NCBI GenBank assembly: GCA_041484525.1
Contig: JBGPHT010000046.1
Location: 1-48,207 of the forward strand
Direction of reading: 5' to 3'
From: JBGPHT01 sp041484525
Lineage (GTDB): Bacteria; Acidobacteriota; Terriglobia; Bryobacterales; Bryobacteraceae
Length of the DNA: 48,207 nucleotides
Shown here: one piece after another, positions 1 through 8,319 of the stretch
How the letters are laid out: each line of letters starts with the position of its first letter
Numbering within the stretch: position 1 is the stretch's first letter
Position numbers and translations under genes: made by a program
Notes under the pieces: generated by a model
What the model was told of the DNA's origin: nothing
The model's database searches: none
The model's input: only the letters and a program-made list of their open reading frames with translations

Positions 1-218
1 ATTATCTGCGGAATGCAGGAATCAAACCCGACAGCCGCGTCAGTGACGCCATCGAAACCGTGATTGAGCGCCGCCACCAGAACGGGCGCTGGCCGCTCAA
101 CCTCCTTCATCCCGAACATATTCCATTGGAGATGGAGACCGATGTCGGCAGGGCAAGCCGCTGGAACACACTGCGCGCTCTCCGAGTTCTGCGTTGGTAC
201 AACAACTCAACGTGGTAG
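1..218 (+). CDS. Terpene-cyclase-fold (prenyltransferase/squalene-oxidase repeat) protein, 3' end only
   Basis: An open frame enters from the left edge (codons in phase with position 3) and stops at TAG 216-218, giving about 71 residues. The sequence resembles the C-terminus of bacterial squalene-cyclase-like repeat proteins: a helix around LRNAGIKPDSR, a GRWPL motif and the closing stretch RASRWNTLRALRVLRWY. From memory such proteins are usually annotated as hypothetical or as prenyltransferase-like, and their substrates are unknown. The 5' part lies outside the window. The frame of the next gene runs back through this gene in another phase, but that overlap is not coding. Confidence 0.6.
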   Translation, partial: YLRNAGIKPDSRVSDAIETVIERRHQNGRWPLNLLHPEHIPLEMETDVGRASRWNTLRALRVLRWYNNSTW

Positions 219-351
219 TTGTGACTTGGGCCTGCTCGCGCTACGGCTTGGGTCAGAAAGATGCCGCGAATTTGCCATTCGGAGCGGATCACGCACTACT
301 CGTCCCTTGACCGGACCATCATCGTTCTGCGGTCTGGGAGGGCCGTGGCGG

Positions 352-1305
352 ATGGCAAATAAGCAAGTGGGCAAAGCGAAGCGGCGTGCTCCAAAAACAG
401 TACTGCGGCTGCCTGACTTGGACCAGGCCAAGTCTGCGGTCTTGAACAGCCTCAGTTCGATCGACGCTCAACGAGGATACCGGCATGCGATTGAAGAATT
501 CATCGAATGGTACTGCTCGGAGCCGCGGCTCTCGTTCAGCAAGACCGTTGTCCTCCGGTATCGCATCCACCTGGAATCTCGGCATCTGGCGCCCGGCACC
601 ATCAATCTCCGCCTCGGCGCGGTGCGCCGCCTCGCTTACGAGGCGTCCGACTGTGGTCTGCTAAGCCCAGACCTGGCCGCGGGGATACGACGCGTGAAGG
701 GAGTCAAGAAGATCGGCGTCCGCCTTGGGAATTGGCTTACGCCGGAACAGTCTCAGCGACTCTGGAACACACCTGACTGTCAATCATTAAAGGGCAAACG
801 GGATCGGGCACTCCTGGCGGTTCTGCTCGCCTGCGGCCTTCGACGGCACGAAGCGGTGAACCTGAACTTCGGCCACATCCAGCAGCGGGAAGACCACTGG
901 TCCATCGTCGACTTGAGGGGCAAAGCCGGCCACACTAGGACAGTGCCGATGCCGGGCTGGGTCAAGGCTGTCCTAGATGAGTGGCTTCAGGCTGCCAACC
1001 TGAACGCCGGCAAACTGTTCCGGCGGGTAAACAAAAACGGGAGCGCATGGGGTGACGGTTTGACGGAGAAGGCGGTCTGGCATGTGGTCCGCGAGCACGC
1101 CCGCAAAGCGAGCATCGAGAGGCTCGCGCCTCACGACCTCAGGAGGACATGTGCTCGGCTGTGCCATTCTGCGGGAGGCGAATTGGAGCAGATTCAATTC
1201 CTCCTGGGGCACGTTTCGATTCAAACGACCGAGCGTTACCTCGGCTGCAAGCAGCGCATTCGCGCCGCCGTCAACGACCGTATAGGCATCGAACCCGAAA
1301 GCTAG
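352..1305 (+). CDS. Tyrosine-type site-specific recombinase (integrase/XerC-D-like)
   Basis: A 317-residue DNA strand-exchange enzyme. The N-terminal core-binding (SAM-like) domain spans about residues 25-115 and the catalytic domain about 128-310. All expected active-site residues are present: Arg164 in CGLRRHE, Lys191 in GKAGHTR, His261 and Arg264 in HDLRR, His287 in GHVSIQTT and the nucleophile Tyr296. The frame is open back to position 64, but the upstream part overlaps the preceding gene and looks non-coding. ATG 352, with GGGAGG about 10 bases upstream, gives a normal family length. No partner recombinase, excisionase or attachment site is visible next to it, so its target is unknown. 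It could be a solitary integrase left by an element or a host-domesticated recombinase. The 133 bases before it hold nothing I recognise. Confidence 0.85.
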   Translation: MANKQVGKAKRRAPKTVLRLPDLDQAKSAVLNSLSSIDAQRGYRHAIEEFIEWYCSEPRLSFSKTVVLRYRIHLESRHLAPGTINLRLGAVRRLAYEASDCGLLSPDLAAGIRRVKGVKKIGVRLGNWLTPEQSQRLWNTPDCQSLKGKRDRALLAVLLACGLRRHEAVNLNFGHIQQREDHWSIVDLRGKAGHTRTVPMPGWVKAVLDEWLQAANLNAGKLFRRVNKNGSAWGDGLTEKAVWHVVREHARKASIERLAPHDLRRTCARLCHSAGGELEQIQFLLGHVSIQTTERYLGCKQRIRAAVNDRIGIEPES

Positions 1306-1420
1306 AATTCCTACATCAAGTCCGGGTTGCCGACGATCCCGGAATTGTCGGTTAACACTGCGCAGTCAATTGTTAGCGCCGCGGTCGATACATTGTCACG
1401 CGGGAGCGATGGCTCCGCTG

Positions 1421-2095
1421 TCAGGCCGGAATCAATTTGAGGTTGGCGAAGTCTCCGCCGGAATAGTTTCCCGCCCAGAGACCGATCAGTCCCTTCCCTC
1501 GCGCGCTCAGCTGGCTGACGATCAGGCTGGGCTCGTTAGCGCCTTCCACGAACACGCTCACCTTGGGGCTGGCAACCACGATGCGCACACGAAACCAGCC
1601 GTTGGGATCCGGTACGGGCGTAACGGCCTGCTCGTACTTGCCCGGATGCTCCGCACGGAGCTTCTGCCACGGGTAGTCGGGATGCGAGATGTACTGCACG
1701 GCGCGCTTTCGGCGGTCGAGATCTTCCGCCCTGAAGTTGAACGGACGGAAGTAGACCGCGTCGTAGGTCGCCCCGTCGACGCCGTGGAATGCGACGCCGG
1801 GAAAGCTCTGTTGCTGAACGTCCCTACCTCTAACATCAAGCTCTATCGTCCCGTTGGCAAACTCGATTCCTTCCAGATACGCAACGCCGTCGCCCGGGGC
1901 TTCGCTGAGGCGGGCTCCGGTCCTGGCCGCATCTGTCAAGGGGGCCGCGGTCCGGTTAAAACTCCGTAACCGATTGCTTGCGGCAAGCTGCGCCAGATCT
2001 GGTTGAATCGCTCCGCTTTGGCTGCGACTCGGCGAAGGAGTGGAGAGTTCCGTGACGCAGGCGAACGCTGAGATAACAAAGCGCCGTCGATTCAT
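1421..2095 (-). CDS. Secreted DUF1080-like / concanavalin-type jelly-roll protein
   Basis: A 224-residue protein with an N-terminal export signal. MNRRRF followed by a hydrophobic stretch resembles a twin-arginine or Sec signal. The mature part (about 60-224) has the beta-sandwich signature of the 3-keto-disaccharide hydrolase (DUF1080) / LamG-like group: FANGTIELDVRGRD, a VAFHGVDG strand, VYFRPFNF, and the C-terminal GLIGLWAGNYSGGDFANLKL. Such domains bind or cleave carbohydrates in the periplasm or outside the cell; no catalytic residues can be assigned here. GGAGG lies 6 bases before the ATG. It is transcribed alone, away from the integrase. A second DUF1080 protein, with a different architecture, is encoded at 15774-16700. 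Confidence 0.7.
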   Translation of the reverse strand: MNRRRFVISAFACVTELSTPSPSRSQSGAIQPDLAQLAASNRLRSFNRTAAPLTDAARTGARLSEAPGDGVAYLEGIEFANGTIELDVRGRDVQQQSFPGVAFHGVDGATYDAVYFRPFNFRAEDLDRRKRAVQYISHPDYPWQKLRAEHPGKYEQAVTPVPDPNGWFRVRIVVASPKVSVFVEGANEPSLIVSQLSARGKGLIGLWAGNYSGGDFANLKLIPA

Positions 2096-2201
2096 GTCGT
2101 CCTCCGTTTCGTTTCACTGACCGCTGTGAACTCGGGTGTAATCCGTCTCAAAGTCTCCAGACCGCTAACTCAAGGCGGAGCAAGTGCGCAGGGCGGTCGT
2201 C

Positions 2202-4178
2202 TCAGTTTTCGGAAGGCCTCTCTATATGGTCGATCACCAACACGTCCACGGGCCCCTTGGCCGGCAGAAGTCTTAATCCGAGTTGTTCCTGAATGGCTTG
2301 AAATATGCTGGGAGCGTCTGCGACCCTAACGGCGGCGGACGCGCCAGGTTCAGCCGTGACCGGTCGAGGCGCCGCGGAATCATCGGGCGAAAACACGAGG
2401 TGTATCTCGAAGTAACTTGTAATGCCGGTCTTGTCTATCACGGGTCGATCCAGAACCATGCCCAGCGAGCCGGCGAACATCGAAAGCGTGCCACCCTCGA
2501 AGTCAACCGAGCCTCGCGGAGACACCATGTTCCTACAACGTTGCTGGCCGTCCGGCAGCAGGGGTAAGGGACGACCTATGACCACGGGTATGCAGCTTCC
2601 ATCCTGCAGCGGTTTCAACTTTGGAGAGCCTTTGCCCAAAGCGAGTTCATAAACAGGTCCTTGCCTGGTCTCGCGATGAATCTTGAGCTTGAACCGGTCC
2701 TCGAGAATCGTCTGCATCATGGGGCCTTCCATCATCAATATGCTCGGTTGACCGTCCGCTTTAGCGTCAATTTCGAACCTTTCCGAATGGATCCAATCCG
2801 GGCCGCCCTCGATGGGGATCACTTTTGCGGAAGTCAATTGGCCGCTTGCATACCTGTTGTACGCGCGCTGAATCAGGCCGACGTTATCGGTGTCGGCCAG
2901 AATGCCACAGCCGATGCTCAGCCTTCCCGGGGATGAGTCGCCGCCGACCACCGGAACGCCGTTCGTAACGCCCGGCTTACATGGCTTGATGGAGACCACG
3001 TCGAAACGGGGGCGCGCTGCGGACTGCGCAGCTGGCTGCGGTGCGGGCGCCCTGACCGGAGTTTGTACGGTCTGCGCTTGCGCCAACTGAGCCGGCGGCC
3101 GGAGCAGCGACGGGGAGGTCGATTGCAGCGCCTGCGCTGGCGCTGGCTGAACGGGAACGGCCCGCGTAAAACTGACAGCCGCGAGAGGAAGCGCGGCTAC
3201 CAGCGCCAGAAACAATGCGCCGGCTACTCCCGAGCCCGCTATCTTGTCGCGTCGCAGATCCGTATCGAGCAGCGCATATAGCCGCCGCTTCAGGCAACTC
3301 TGATGCGCAATTCCAACTGCAATCAAAGAGTCCATTCCGCGGCGGGCATCCCAATCCAGCAACAATTTCGCGTAGGCCGAAGGCTTTCCACCGGCCGCCA
3401 GAACGCAGTTATCGCACGCCAGTTCCTGCTCTTCGCGCAATTGCCGCCACACGATCCACACCAGAGGCTGAAACCAAATCAACGCGCGTGCGATCTCCGC
3501 CAGGCCGCGCATCAGAAAGTCGTGCGCCTGTATGTGTGCCAGTTCGTGGCGGATCACAGCATCGCGGCTTTCCGCCGGCAACTCTTCGAAACCGACCGGG
3601 ACCAGAATGATGGGCCGCACGATTCCCCAAGTCACGGGCGCACCAATCGCATCGTTTCGCCACAGCCGAACACGCCGTCCGAACAGCGCTATATTCGCGA
3701 GTAGCCCGGCGTCCGTCACCGCATCCGACGCCTTTCGTAACCGGTACAGACCGCGCAAATTGATGGCAAATCGCGTCAGCAGCGTCGCCGCGCCGGCGAA
3801 CCAGATCAAGGGAATCAGCCAGGCGGTGAGGTCGATTCGGCGAGTTGAAGTCGGTGGCGGCATCGGTCGGTTAACCGGCGCTGTTAGTTCCGTAGCATCG
3901 TCGGCCAGCGCCGGACTCAGCGATGGCTCGGCCACAGCGACAGGCGCGGGGAGTTGGAAATGGAGCCAGGGCGGCGTCACCGCTGTCCAGCGTGGCAGCA
4001 TAGGCGTCGCTGCCGCCGCGACTAACATGGCGACGATGGTGGTGGAGAACACCAGCCGGCGCAGATCCGCCGATCTGGTCCTTAGCATCCAGCTTATGCA
4101 AAGCGCAGCGCTCAGTGCGATGCCGGATTTCCAGAACACCGCAAACAAGGCGGCAGAGAATTCAAACGGCGTGGTCAC
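2202..4178 (-). CDS. BlaR1-like M56 membrane metalloprotease fused to a DUF3738 domain
   Basis: A 658-residue sensor-protease. The N-terminal half has several membrane helices (about 8-30, 36-58, 115-135) and a cytoplasmic zinc-protease loop with HELAH at about residues 209-213, as in BlaR1/MecR1 (peptidase M56). A last helix near 310-330 leads to a Pro/Gln/Ala-rich linker. Instead of the penicillin-binding sensor of BlaR1, the C-terminal 270 residues (from about FDVVSIKPCKPG) form a DUF3738 domain, the TIGR03435 family abundant in Solibacter-type acidobacteria. By analogy the extracytoplasmic domain senses a signal and the protease inactivates the adjacent BlaI repressor. The ligand is unknown. 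The start codon overlaps the stop of the BlaI gene by 4 bases, so the two are co-translated. Confidence 0.87.
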   Translation of the reverse strand: MTTPFEFSAALFAVFWKSGIALSAALCISWMLRTRSADLRRLVFSTTIVAMLVAAAATPMLPRWTAVTPPWLHFQLPAPVAVAEPSLSPALADDATELTAPVNRPMPPPTSTRRIDLTAWLIPLIWFAGAATLLTRFAINLRGLYRLRKASDAVTDAGLLANIALFGRRVRLWRNDAIGAPVTWGIVRPIILVPVGFEELPAESRDAVIRHELAHIQAHDFLMRGLAEIARALIWFQPLVWIVWRQLREEQELACDNCVLAAGGKPSAYAKLLLDWDARRGMDSLIAVGIAHQSCLKRRLYALLDTDLRRDKIAGSGVAGALFLALVAALPLAAVSFTRAVPVQPAPAQALQSTSPSLLRPPAQLAQAQTVQTPVRAPAPQPAAQSAARPRFDVVSIKPCKPGVTNGVPVVGGDSSPGRLSIGCGILADTDNVGLIQRAYNRYASGQLTSAKVIPIEGGPDWIHSERFEIDAKADGQPSILMMEGPMMQTILEDRFKLKIHRETRQGPVYELALGKGSPKLKPLQDGSCIPVVIGRPLPLLPDGQQRCRNMVSPRGSVDFEGGTLSMFAGSLGMVLDRPVIDKTGITSYFEIHLVFSPDDSAAPRPVTAEPGASAAVRVADAPSIFQAIQEQLGLRLLPAKGPVDVLVIDHIERPSEN

Positions 4179-4564
4179 CGTCCCTCCTTTTCGCTCCGGG
4201 CAATCAGCGCCGACAGTTGATCTCTTTCCCCAGCAGACAGCTCCTCGCCAGACATCTCCAGAAGCGCAGCTGCGGCGGCCATTGGCGACCCCGCGAAAAA
4301 TGTGGATACGAGCTGCCGCAGAGCCGACTGCCGCGCCTTTGCGGGAGCGACCGCGGGCGTATAGACGTAACGCATCCCGTCCCGTTTGTGGCGGACGTGT
4401 CCCTTCTCCTCCAGTAGGGTCAGCATTCCGCGAACGGCGGAATAGCTGGGCGGGTCAGGCAATTCAGCCAGGACCTCCGCTACGCTCGCCTTTCCAAGCC
4501 GATAGAGAACTTCCACGATCTGGCGCTCCCGGCGGCCGAGTTGAGTTCCGATGTCCCCATTCAT
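4175..4564 (-). CDS. BlaI/MecI/CopY-family transcriptional repressor
   Basis: A 129-residue winged-helix repressor. The DNA-binding domain fills residues about 5-75 (LGRRERQIVEVLYRLGKASV, then the recognition region YSAVRGMLTLLEEKG and the wing VRHKRDGMRYVYTP). The C-terminal helices mediate dimerisation. I chose the ATG at 4564 because AGAGAGG lies about 6 bases before it; an in-frame ATG at 4582 would add six residues but has no ribosome-binding site. The gene overlaps the M56 protease gene by 4 bases. A nearly perfect palindromic operator lies 27-53 bases upstream of this start, so autorepression released by proteolysis is the likely control. Confidence 0.88.
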   Translation of the reverse strand: MNGDIGTQLGRRERQIVEVLYRLGKASVAEVLAELPDPPSYSAVRGMLTLLEEKGHVRHKRDGMRYVYTPAVAPAKARQSALRQLVSTFFAGSPMAAAAALLEMSGEELSAGERDQLSALIARSEKEGR

Positions 4565-4893
4565 CCAAGGCCTCTCTCGCATGCTATCCGACTAGCAACT
4601 GCTAGTACACTAGCAGTGACGCGCGAGGCAGTCAAGCGAAAAATCGCGGCAGGGATAATCCTCCCTGCCGGCGCGCATTTGCGAATGCGAGTTGACCGAT
4701 GGTCGCAACGTCGTGTTGTGCTTAGTCCGGATTGCTCCTGGATCACGCGCCACTCGGACGTTGAGACCACGTCCGGTTCCCGGCCCTTCGATATCGTAGT
4801 CGCACGGCCGGCAAGAAATCAACGCGTGAGCTGGAGAGCCGAGGTTCAACGTGCCTACACATTCGGCCTCGAAAACGCGTCTAATATTTCAAT
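4565..4893. other. Divergent intergenic region between the BlaI gene and the permease gene
   Basis: About 330 bases. Besides the BlaI-type operator near its left end I see no gene. TTGACC at about 4693 could be a -35 element, but it lacks a convincing -10 partner. A small frame runs through the region and has no family resemblance. The stretch just before the permease ATG (TATTTCAATATG) is AT-rich and has no ribosome-binding site. Confidence 0.4.
4591..4617. promoter_or_regulatory. Probable BlaI-type operator: three alternating half-sites
   Basis: ACTGCTAGT (4598-4606), a 2-base AC spacer and ACTAGCAGT (4609-4617) form a perfect 9-bp inverted repeat. A further half-site ACTAGCA (4591-4597) is inverted relative to TGCTAGT (4600-4606), again with an AC spacer. 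The result is three half-sites in alternating orientation on a regular 9-base period, directly upstream of the BlaI gene and in the region divergent from the permease gene. BlaI dimers are known to bind dyads of this kind. That this regulator binds here is inference. Confidence 0.7.
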
Positions 4894-7383
4894 ATGTGGA
4901 AAGACCTCGCCTTTTCTCTCCGCACGCTGCGGCGCAGCCCCATCTTCACCGCCATGGCCGTGCTCTCGCTCGCGCTCGGGATCGGCGCCAACACCGCCAT
5001 CTTCTCGCTGCTCGACCAAATGGTACTGCGCTCGCTTCCGGTGCGCGATCCCGAGCGCCTGGTGGTGCTTCACACCGAATTCTCGCGCCACGGATCCAGC
5101 ACCAGCGACAACTTCGAGAGCGTCTTTTCCTACCCCGAATACCGGGCCTTACGCGACCGCGACGCGGCATTCAGCGGCCTGCTCGCGCGCTCGACTGCCG
5201 GCGTCACTCTGGCCTGGCAGGGTAGCGCGGAGCCGGTCACCGCCGAGGTCGTATCGGGGAATTATTTCCAGGTGCTCGGCATCGGCGCCGCCATGGGGCG
5301 CGTGCTCGAGCCCGAGGATGACGGCGCGCCCGGCGCGCACCCGGTAGTCGTTCTCGGCCACAGCTATTGGTCGAGCCGGTTCGGACGGAAGCCGTCGATC
5401 CTGAACCAGACGGTCACGGTGAACGGCCATCCGATGGTCGTCATCGGGGTGGCGGACCAGAAATTCAGCGGGCTGATCTCAGGCAACACGCCAGACTTCT
5501 TCGTGCCACTCGCCATGCAGAAGGTCGTGAAACCCACCTGGGACGTCCTCGAGACCTGGGACTTTCGTTGGCTGAGCATGCTCGGCCGCCTCAAGCCCGG
5601 CTTCAGCCTGCCGCGGGCGCAGGCCGCTACCGGCATCGCTTACCGTTCGGTGAACGAATCGGAAATGGCGCAACTGGGTTGGCAGAACCAGCGCGACCGC
5701 GGCGAATTTCTCAGCCACAAACTCGAGGTCCGCCCGGCCTCGCAGGGCATCAACGCGCTGCGCCGGAATTGGGAGAAGCCGCTGGTGGCCCTCATGGCCA
5801 TGGTGGGGCTGGTGCTGCTCATCGCGTGCGCCAACGTGGCTGGGCTGATGCTGGCGCGCGCCGCCGGGAGGCAGCGCGAGATCGCGATCCGGCTCGCCAT
5901 GGGCGCGGGCCGCGGCGCCTTGATCCGGCAACTGCTGGCGGAGGGGTTGCTGCTGTTTCTCGCCGGCGGATTGCTCGGCCTGGTGCTGGCGGTGTGGTCG
6001 ATGAGCGCGCTGATCCACGTCCTGCCGCGCGACTACGCCGGCAACTGGGTGACGGCGCTGCTCGATTTGCGCATCCTCGGGTTCAACCTGGCCGCCTCGG
6101 TGTCGAGCGGATTGCTGTTCGCGCTGATCCCCGCCCTGCAGGCTTCGCGCGCCGATATCGCCGGCGTGCTCAAGGACCAGGCGGCCAGCGTCGCGGGTGG
6201 AGGGGCGCGATTCCGCCAGGTGCTGGTGATCGCCGAGGTCGCGCTTTCGCTGCTACTTATGGTGGGCGCCGGCCTGTTCGCCTCGAGCCTGGCGAACCTG
6301 ATGAAGGTCGACCTCGGATTCCACACGGAACGGCTGCTGATCTTCAAGATCAACGCCACCCTGAGCCGCCCTCAACTGCAGCCGGCAGTGGCGTTCTACC
6401 GCGACCTGGAGCAGCGCCTCGCGGGACTTGCGGGCGTGAGCGCGGTGACGGCCGCCGATTGCGGCCCGTTCTCGAACAGCGGGCGCGGCGGCAACCTGAC
6501 GATCGAGGGGTACACGCCGAAGGCGGACGAATACGTCGGCGGCTCGCAGGTGGCGACCGGGCCCGGGTATTTCCACGCGCTCGGCATCCCGGTGCGTGCG
6601 GGACGCGAGCTTTCCGAACGTGATTTTCTGGCGTCCGAGAAGGTGGTGGTCGTCAACGAGACCTTCGCCAGAAGGTATTTCGCCAGTTCGAGCCCGCTCG
6701 GCCGGCGCCTGATGATCGGCGGCAGCAACCACCCGGTGCTGGATCGCGAAATCGTCGGCGTGGTGGCCGACATCCACGCCAATGCGCACGAGCCGCAGAA
6801 AGAGACGATCTATTTCCCGTATGCGCAATGGCCGGGCAAGCCCGACCGGCTGACGTTCTACGCGCGACTGACGGGCGACGACACCGCGGTCTCCGCCGAC
6901 ATCCGGCGCCTGCTGCGTTCCATGGACGCCTCCGTTCCCGTGGGCGAGATCCGGCCGATCCAGGTGCGGATCGACGAATCGATCTACGCGGACCGGCTGA
7001 TCGCCATGTTGTCGATCGCGTTCGGCGCGCTGGCGACGCTGCTAGCCGCCATCGGTCTCTACGGCGTGGTGTCGTACGCGGTGGCGCGGCGGACGGCGGA
7101 GATCGGAATCCGGATGGCGCTGGGCGCGCTGCCGGGCGCCATGCTGCGGATGGTGTTGTGGGACGCGGGCCGCATGGCCGCAGCGGGAATTGCGATCGGC
7201 CTGCTGGGGGCGTGGGCATTGAGCCGGTACATCGAGTCGCAACTGTTCGGCGTGAAGCCGGCGGACCCGGCGATCTTCACGGGCGCGGCTGCGGTGCTGG
7301 CGCTGGTGGCAACAGCAGCGGCGCTAGTGCCCGGATGGCGGGCATCGCGCATCGATCCGGTGCGCGCGCTGAAGTATGAGTGA
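4894..7383 (+). CDS. ADOP-type (acidobacterial duplicated orphan) ABC transporter permease, MacB/FtsX-like
   Basis: An 829-residue inner-membrane protein with two MacB-like units in tandem. Residues 1-50 hold the conserved start (MWKDLAFSLRTLRRSP) and first helix (FTAMAVLSLALGIGANTAIFSLL). A periplasmic MacB_PCD domain follows. An FtsX domain with helices spans about 294-421, then a helix at about 440-470, a second periplasmic domain, and a second FtsX domain at about 700-825 ending GWRASRIDPVRALKYE. The coupling-helix signature (REIAIRLAMGAGRGALIRQLL; AEIGIRMALGALPGAMLRMVL) occurs twice, as expected for a duplicated permease. No ATP-binding subunit is encoded nearby, which gives the family its name; it presumably borrows an ATPase or acts as a mechanotransmission module. 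The end overlaps the GNAT gene by 8 bases. Confidence 0.9.
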   Translation: MWKDLAFSLRTLRRSPIFTAMAVLSLALGIGANTAIFSLLDQMVLRSLPVRDPERLVVLHTEFSRHGSSTSDNFESVFSYPEYRALRDRDAAFSGLLARSTAGVTLAWQGSAEPVTAEVVSGNYFQVLGIGAAMGRVLEPEDDGAPGAHPVVVLGHSYWSSRFGRKPSILNQTVTVNGHPMVVIGVADQKFSGLISGNTPDFFVPLAMQKVVKPTWDVLETWDFRWLSMLGRLKPGFSLPRAQAATGIAYRSVNESEMAQLGWQNQRDRGEFLSHKLEVRPASQGINALRRNWEKPLVALMAMVGLVLLIACANVAGLMLARAAGRQREIAIRLAMGAGRGALIRQLLAEGLLLFLAGGLLGLVLAVWSMSALIHVLPRDYAGNWVTALLDLRILGFNLAASVSSGLLFALIPALQASRADIAGVLKDQAASVAGGGARFRQVLVIAEVALSLLLMVGAGLFASSLANLMKVDLGFHTERLLIFKINATLSRPQLQPAVAFYRDLEQRLAGLAGVSAVTAADCGPFSNSGRGGNLTIEGYTPKADEYVGGSQVATGPGYFHALGIPVRAGRELSERDFLASEKVVVVNETFARRYFASSSPLGRRLMIGGSNHPVLDREIVGVVADIHANAHEPQKETIYFPYAQWPGKPDRLTFYARLTGDDTAVSADIRRLLRSMDASVPVGEIRPIQVRIDESIYADRLIAMLSIAFGALATLLAAIGLYGVVSYAVARRTAEIGIRMALGALPGAMLRMVLWDAGRMAAAGIAIGLLGAWALSRYIESQLFGVKPADPAIFTGAAAVLALVATAAALVPGWRASRIDPVRALKYE

Positions 7384-7846
7384 GGCGGACATTCTCGCCG
7401 TCCGAACCGGCGACCAACTGGCGCAGGTCCGGAGCCTCTTCGAGGAGTATTGGGCCTCATTTGGCTTCGCCCCGTGCTTTCAGAATTTCGGCGAGGAGTT
7501 GGCGGGGTTGCCCGGGGATTACGCGCCTCCCTCCGGCCGCTTGGCGCTGGCCACGGTCGAGGGCGAGCCCGCTGGATGCGCGGCGCTACGCCGATTCGAC
7601 GATTCCCGCTGCGAGGCGAAGCGGCTGTACGTGCGGCCGCAGTTCCGCGGGATGGGGCTGGGCCGCGCGCTGCTCGAGTGGATTATCGCGGAAGCCAGGC
7701 GCGCAGGGTACAGCGAGATCGTGGGCGATACGATGCCTGTGATGCAGGAGGCGCTCGCGATGTACGAGCGGAAGGGCTTCGAACGGACCGGGGCGTACGC
7801 CGAACATCCGACGGCCGGCGCCATCTACATCCGCCTACGCCTATAG
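7376..7846 (+). CDS. GNAT-family N-acetyltransferase
   Basis: A 156-residue cytoplasmic acetyltransferase. The acetyl-CoA pyrophosphate-binding motif A is clear (QFRGMGLGRAL, about residues 88-98), preceded by the strand CEAKRLYVRP and followed by MQEALAMYERKGFERTGAY, the usual motif B region. The N-terminus resembles the small GNAT subgroup with a variable acceptor site. The substrate cannot be deduced. It starts 8 bases before the end of the permease gene in another frame, so it is probably translationally coupled to it. The stop codon lies 3 bases before a long hairpin. Confidence 0.85.
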   Translation: MSEADILAVRTGDQLAQVRSLFEEYWASFGFAPCFQNFGEELAGLPGDYAPPSGRLALATVEGEPAGCAALRRFDDSRCEAKRLYVRPQFRGMGLGRALLEWIIAEARRAGYSEIVGDTMPVMQEALAMYERKGFERTGAYAEHPTAGAIYIRLRL

Positions 7847-7848
7847 GT

Positions 7849-7928
7849 CGGTAATTCGGGGACAGGCTACACAACCTCGAAATTTGGGGTGCAATTTCGA
7901 GGTTGTGTAGCCTGTCCCCGAATTACCG
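7849..7928. repeat. Perfect 36-bp inverted repeat (REP/MITE-like hairpin)
   Basis: Left arm 7849-7884 and right arm 7893-7928 are exact reverse complements (36 of 36) around an 8-base loop (TGGGGTGC). The arms begin CGGTAATTCGGGGACAGG. The right arm covers the stop codon of the convergent CMD-family gene. The length and perfection are far beyond a normal terminator. Short palindromes beginning with AATTCGGGG are known, from memory, as REP-type repeats mobilised by RAYT transposases. It may also terminate transcription from both sides. Confidence 0.8.
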
Positions 7929-8315
7929 GAATTGGTCGTCGATCTCTACCTGGTAGCCGCTGGCCAAGCGATTCGTCTCGTTGGCCATTCCCACCACCGC
8001 CATCAACTCGGCGAACATCGCATCCGTCATCCCGGCCTTGCGGGCGGCGGCGGTGTGCGACGCGATACAGTAGCCGCACTGGTTGGTGGCGCTCACGGCG
8101 ACGTAGATCATCTCCTTGAGCAGCGGATCGAGCGCGCCTGCGGCCATGATCTGCCGGATGCTTTCCCAGGTGCGGCGCAGCGTCACCGGATCGCGCGCCA
8201 GCGCTTTCCAGAAATTGTTGATCCAGTCGACTTTGCGGACGGCCATGATGTCGTCATAGACCGCCCGCACTTCCGGACTGGCATCGGCGTATTCGACAAG
8301 GCCGTGCGTCGCCAT
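7923..8315 (-). CDS. Carboxymuconolactone decarboxylase (AhpD-like) family protein
   Basis: A 130-residue all-helical protein. The AhpD-type core is at about residues 68-95: KEMIYVAVSATNQCGYCIASHTAAARKAG, with the redox-active pair Cys-Gly-Tyr-Cys and the following His in the expected CxxC-x3-H spacing. AhpD-like proteins act as peroxidase reductants or are annotated as peroxidase-related enzymes; the exact partner is not evident. It lies 4 bases downstream of the VOC-family gene on the same strand and is likely co-transcribed with it. The stop codon is inside the right arm of the 36-bp hairpin. Confidence 0.87.
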   Translation of the reverse strand: MATHGLVEYADASPEVRAVYDDIMAVRKVDWINNFWKALARDPVTLRRTWESIRQIMAAGALDPLLKEMIYVAVSATNQCGYCIASHTAAARKAGMTDAMFAELMAVVGMANETNRLASGYQVEIDDQFR

Positions 8316-8319
8316 CGAT

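Noticed and set aside
64..351. N-terminal extension of the integrase
   Set aside because: It overlaps the end of the terpene-cyclase-fold gene in another frame, its residues do not look like a recombinase, and ATG 352 has its own ribosome-binding site.
1403..1416. GGAGC-GATG-GCTCC hairpin as a terminator for the gene at 1421-2095
   Set aside because: The stem has five pairs and no U-tract follows; too weak to call.
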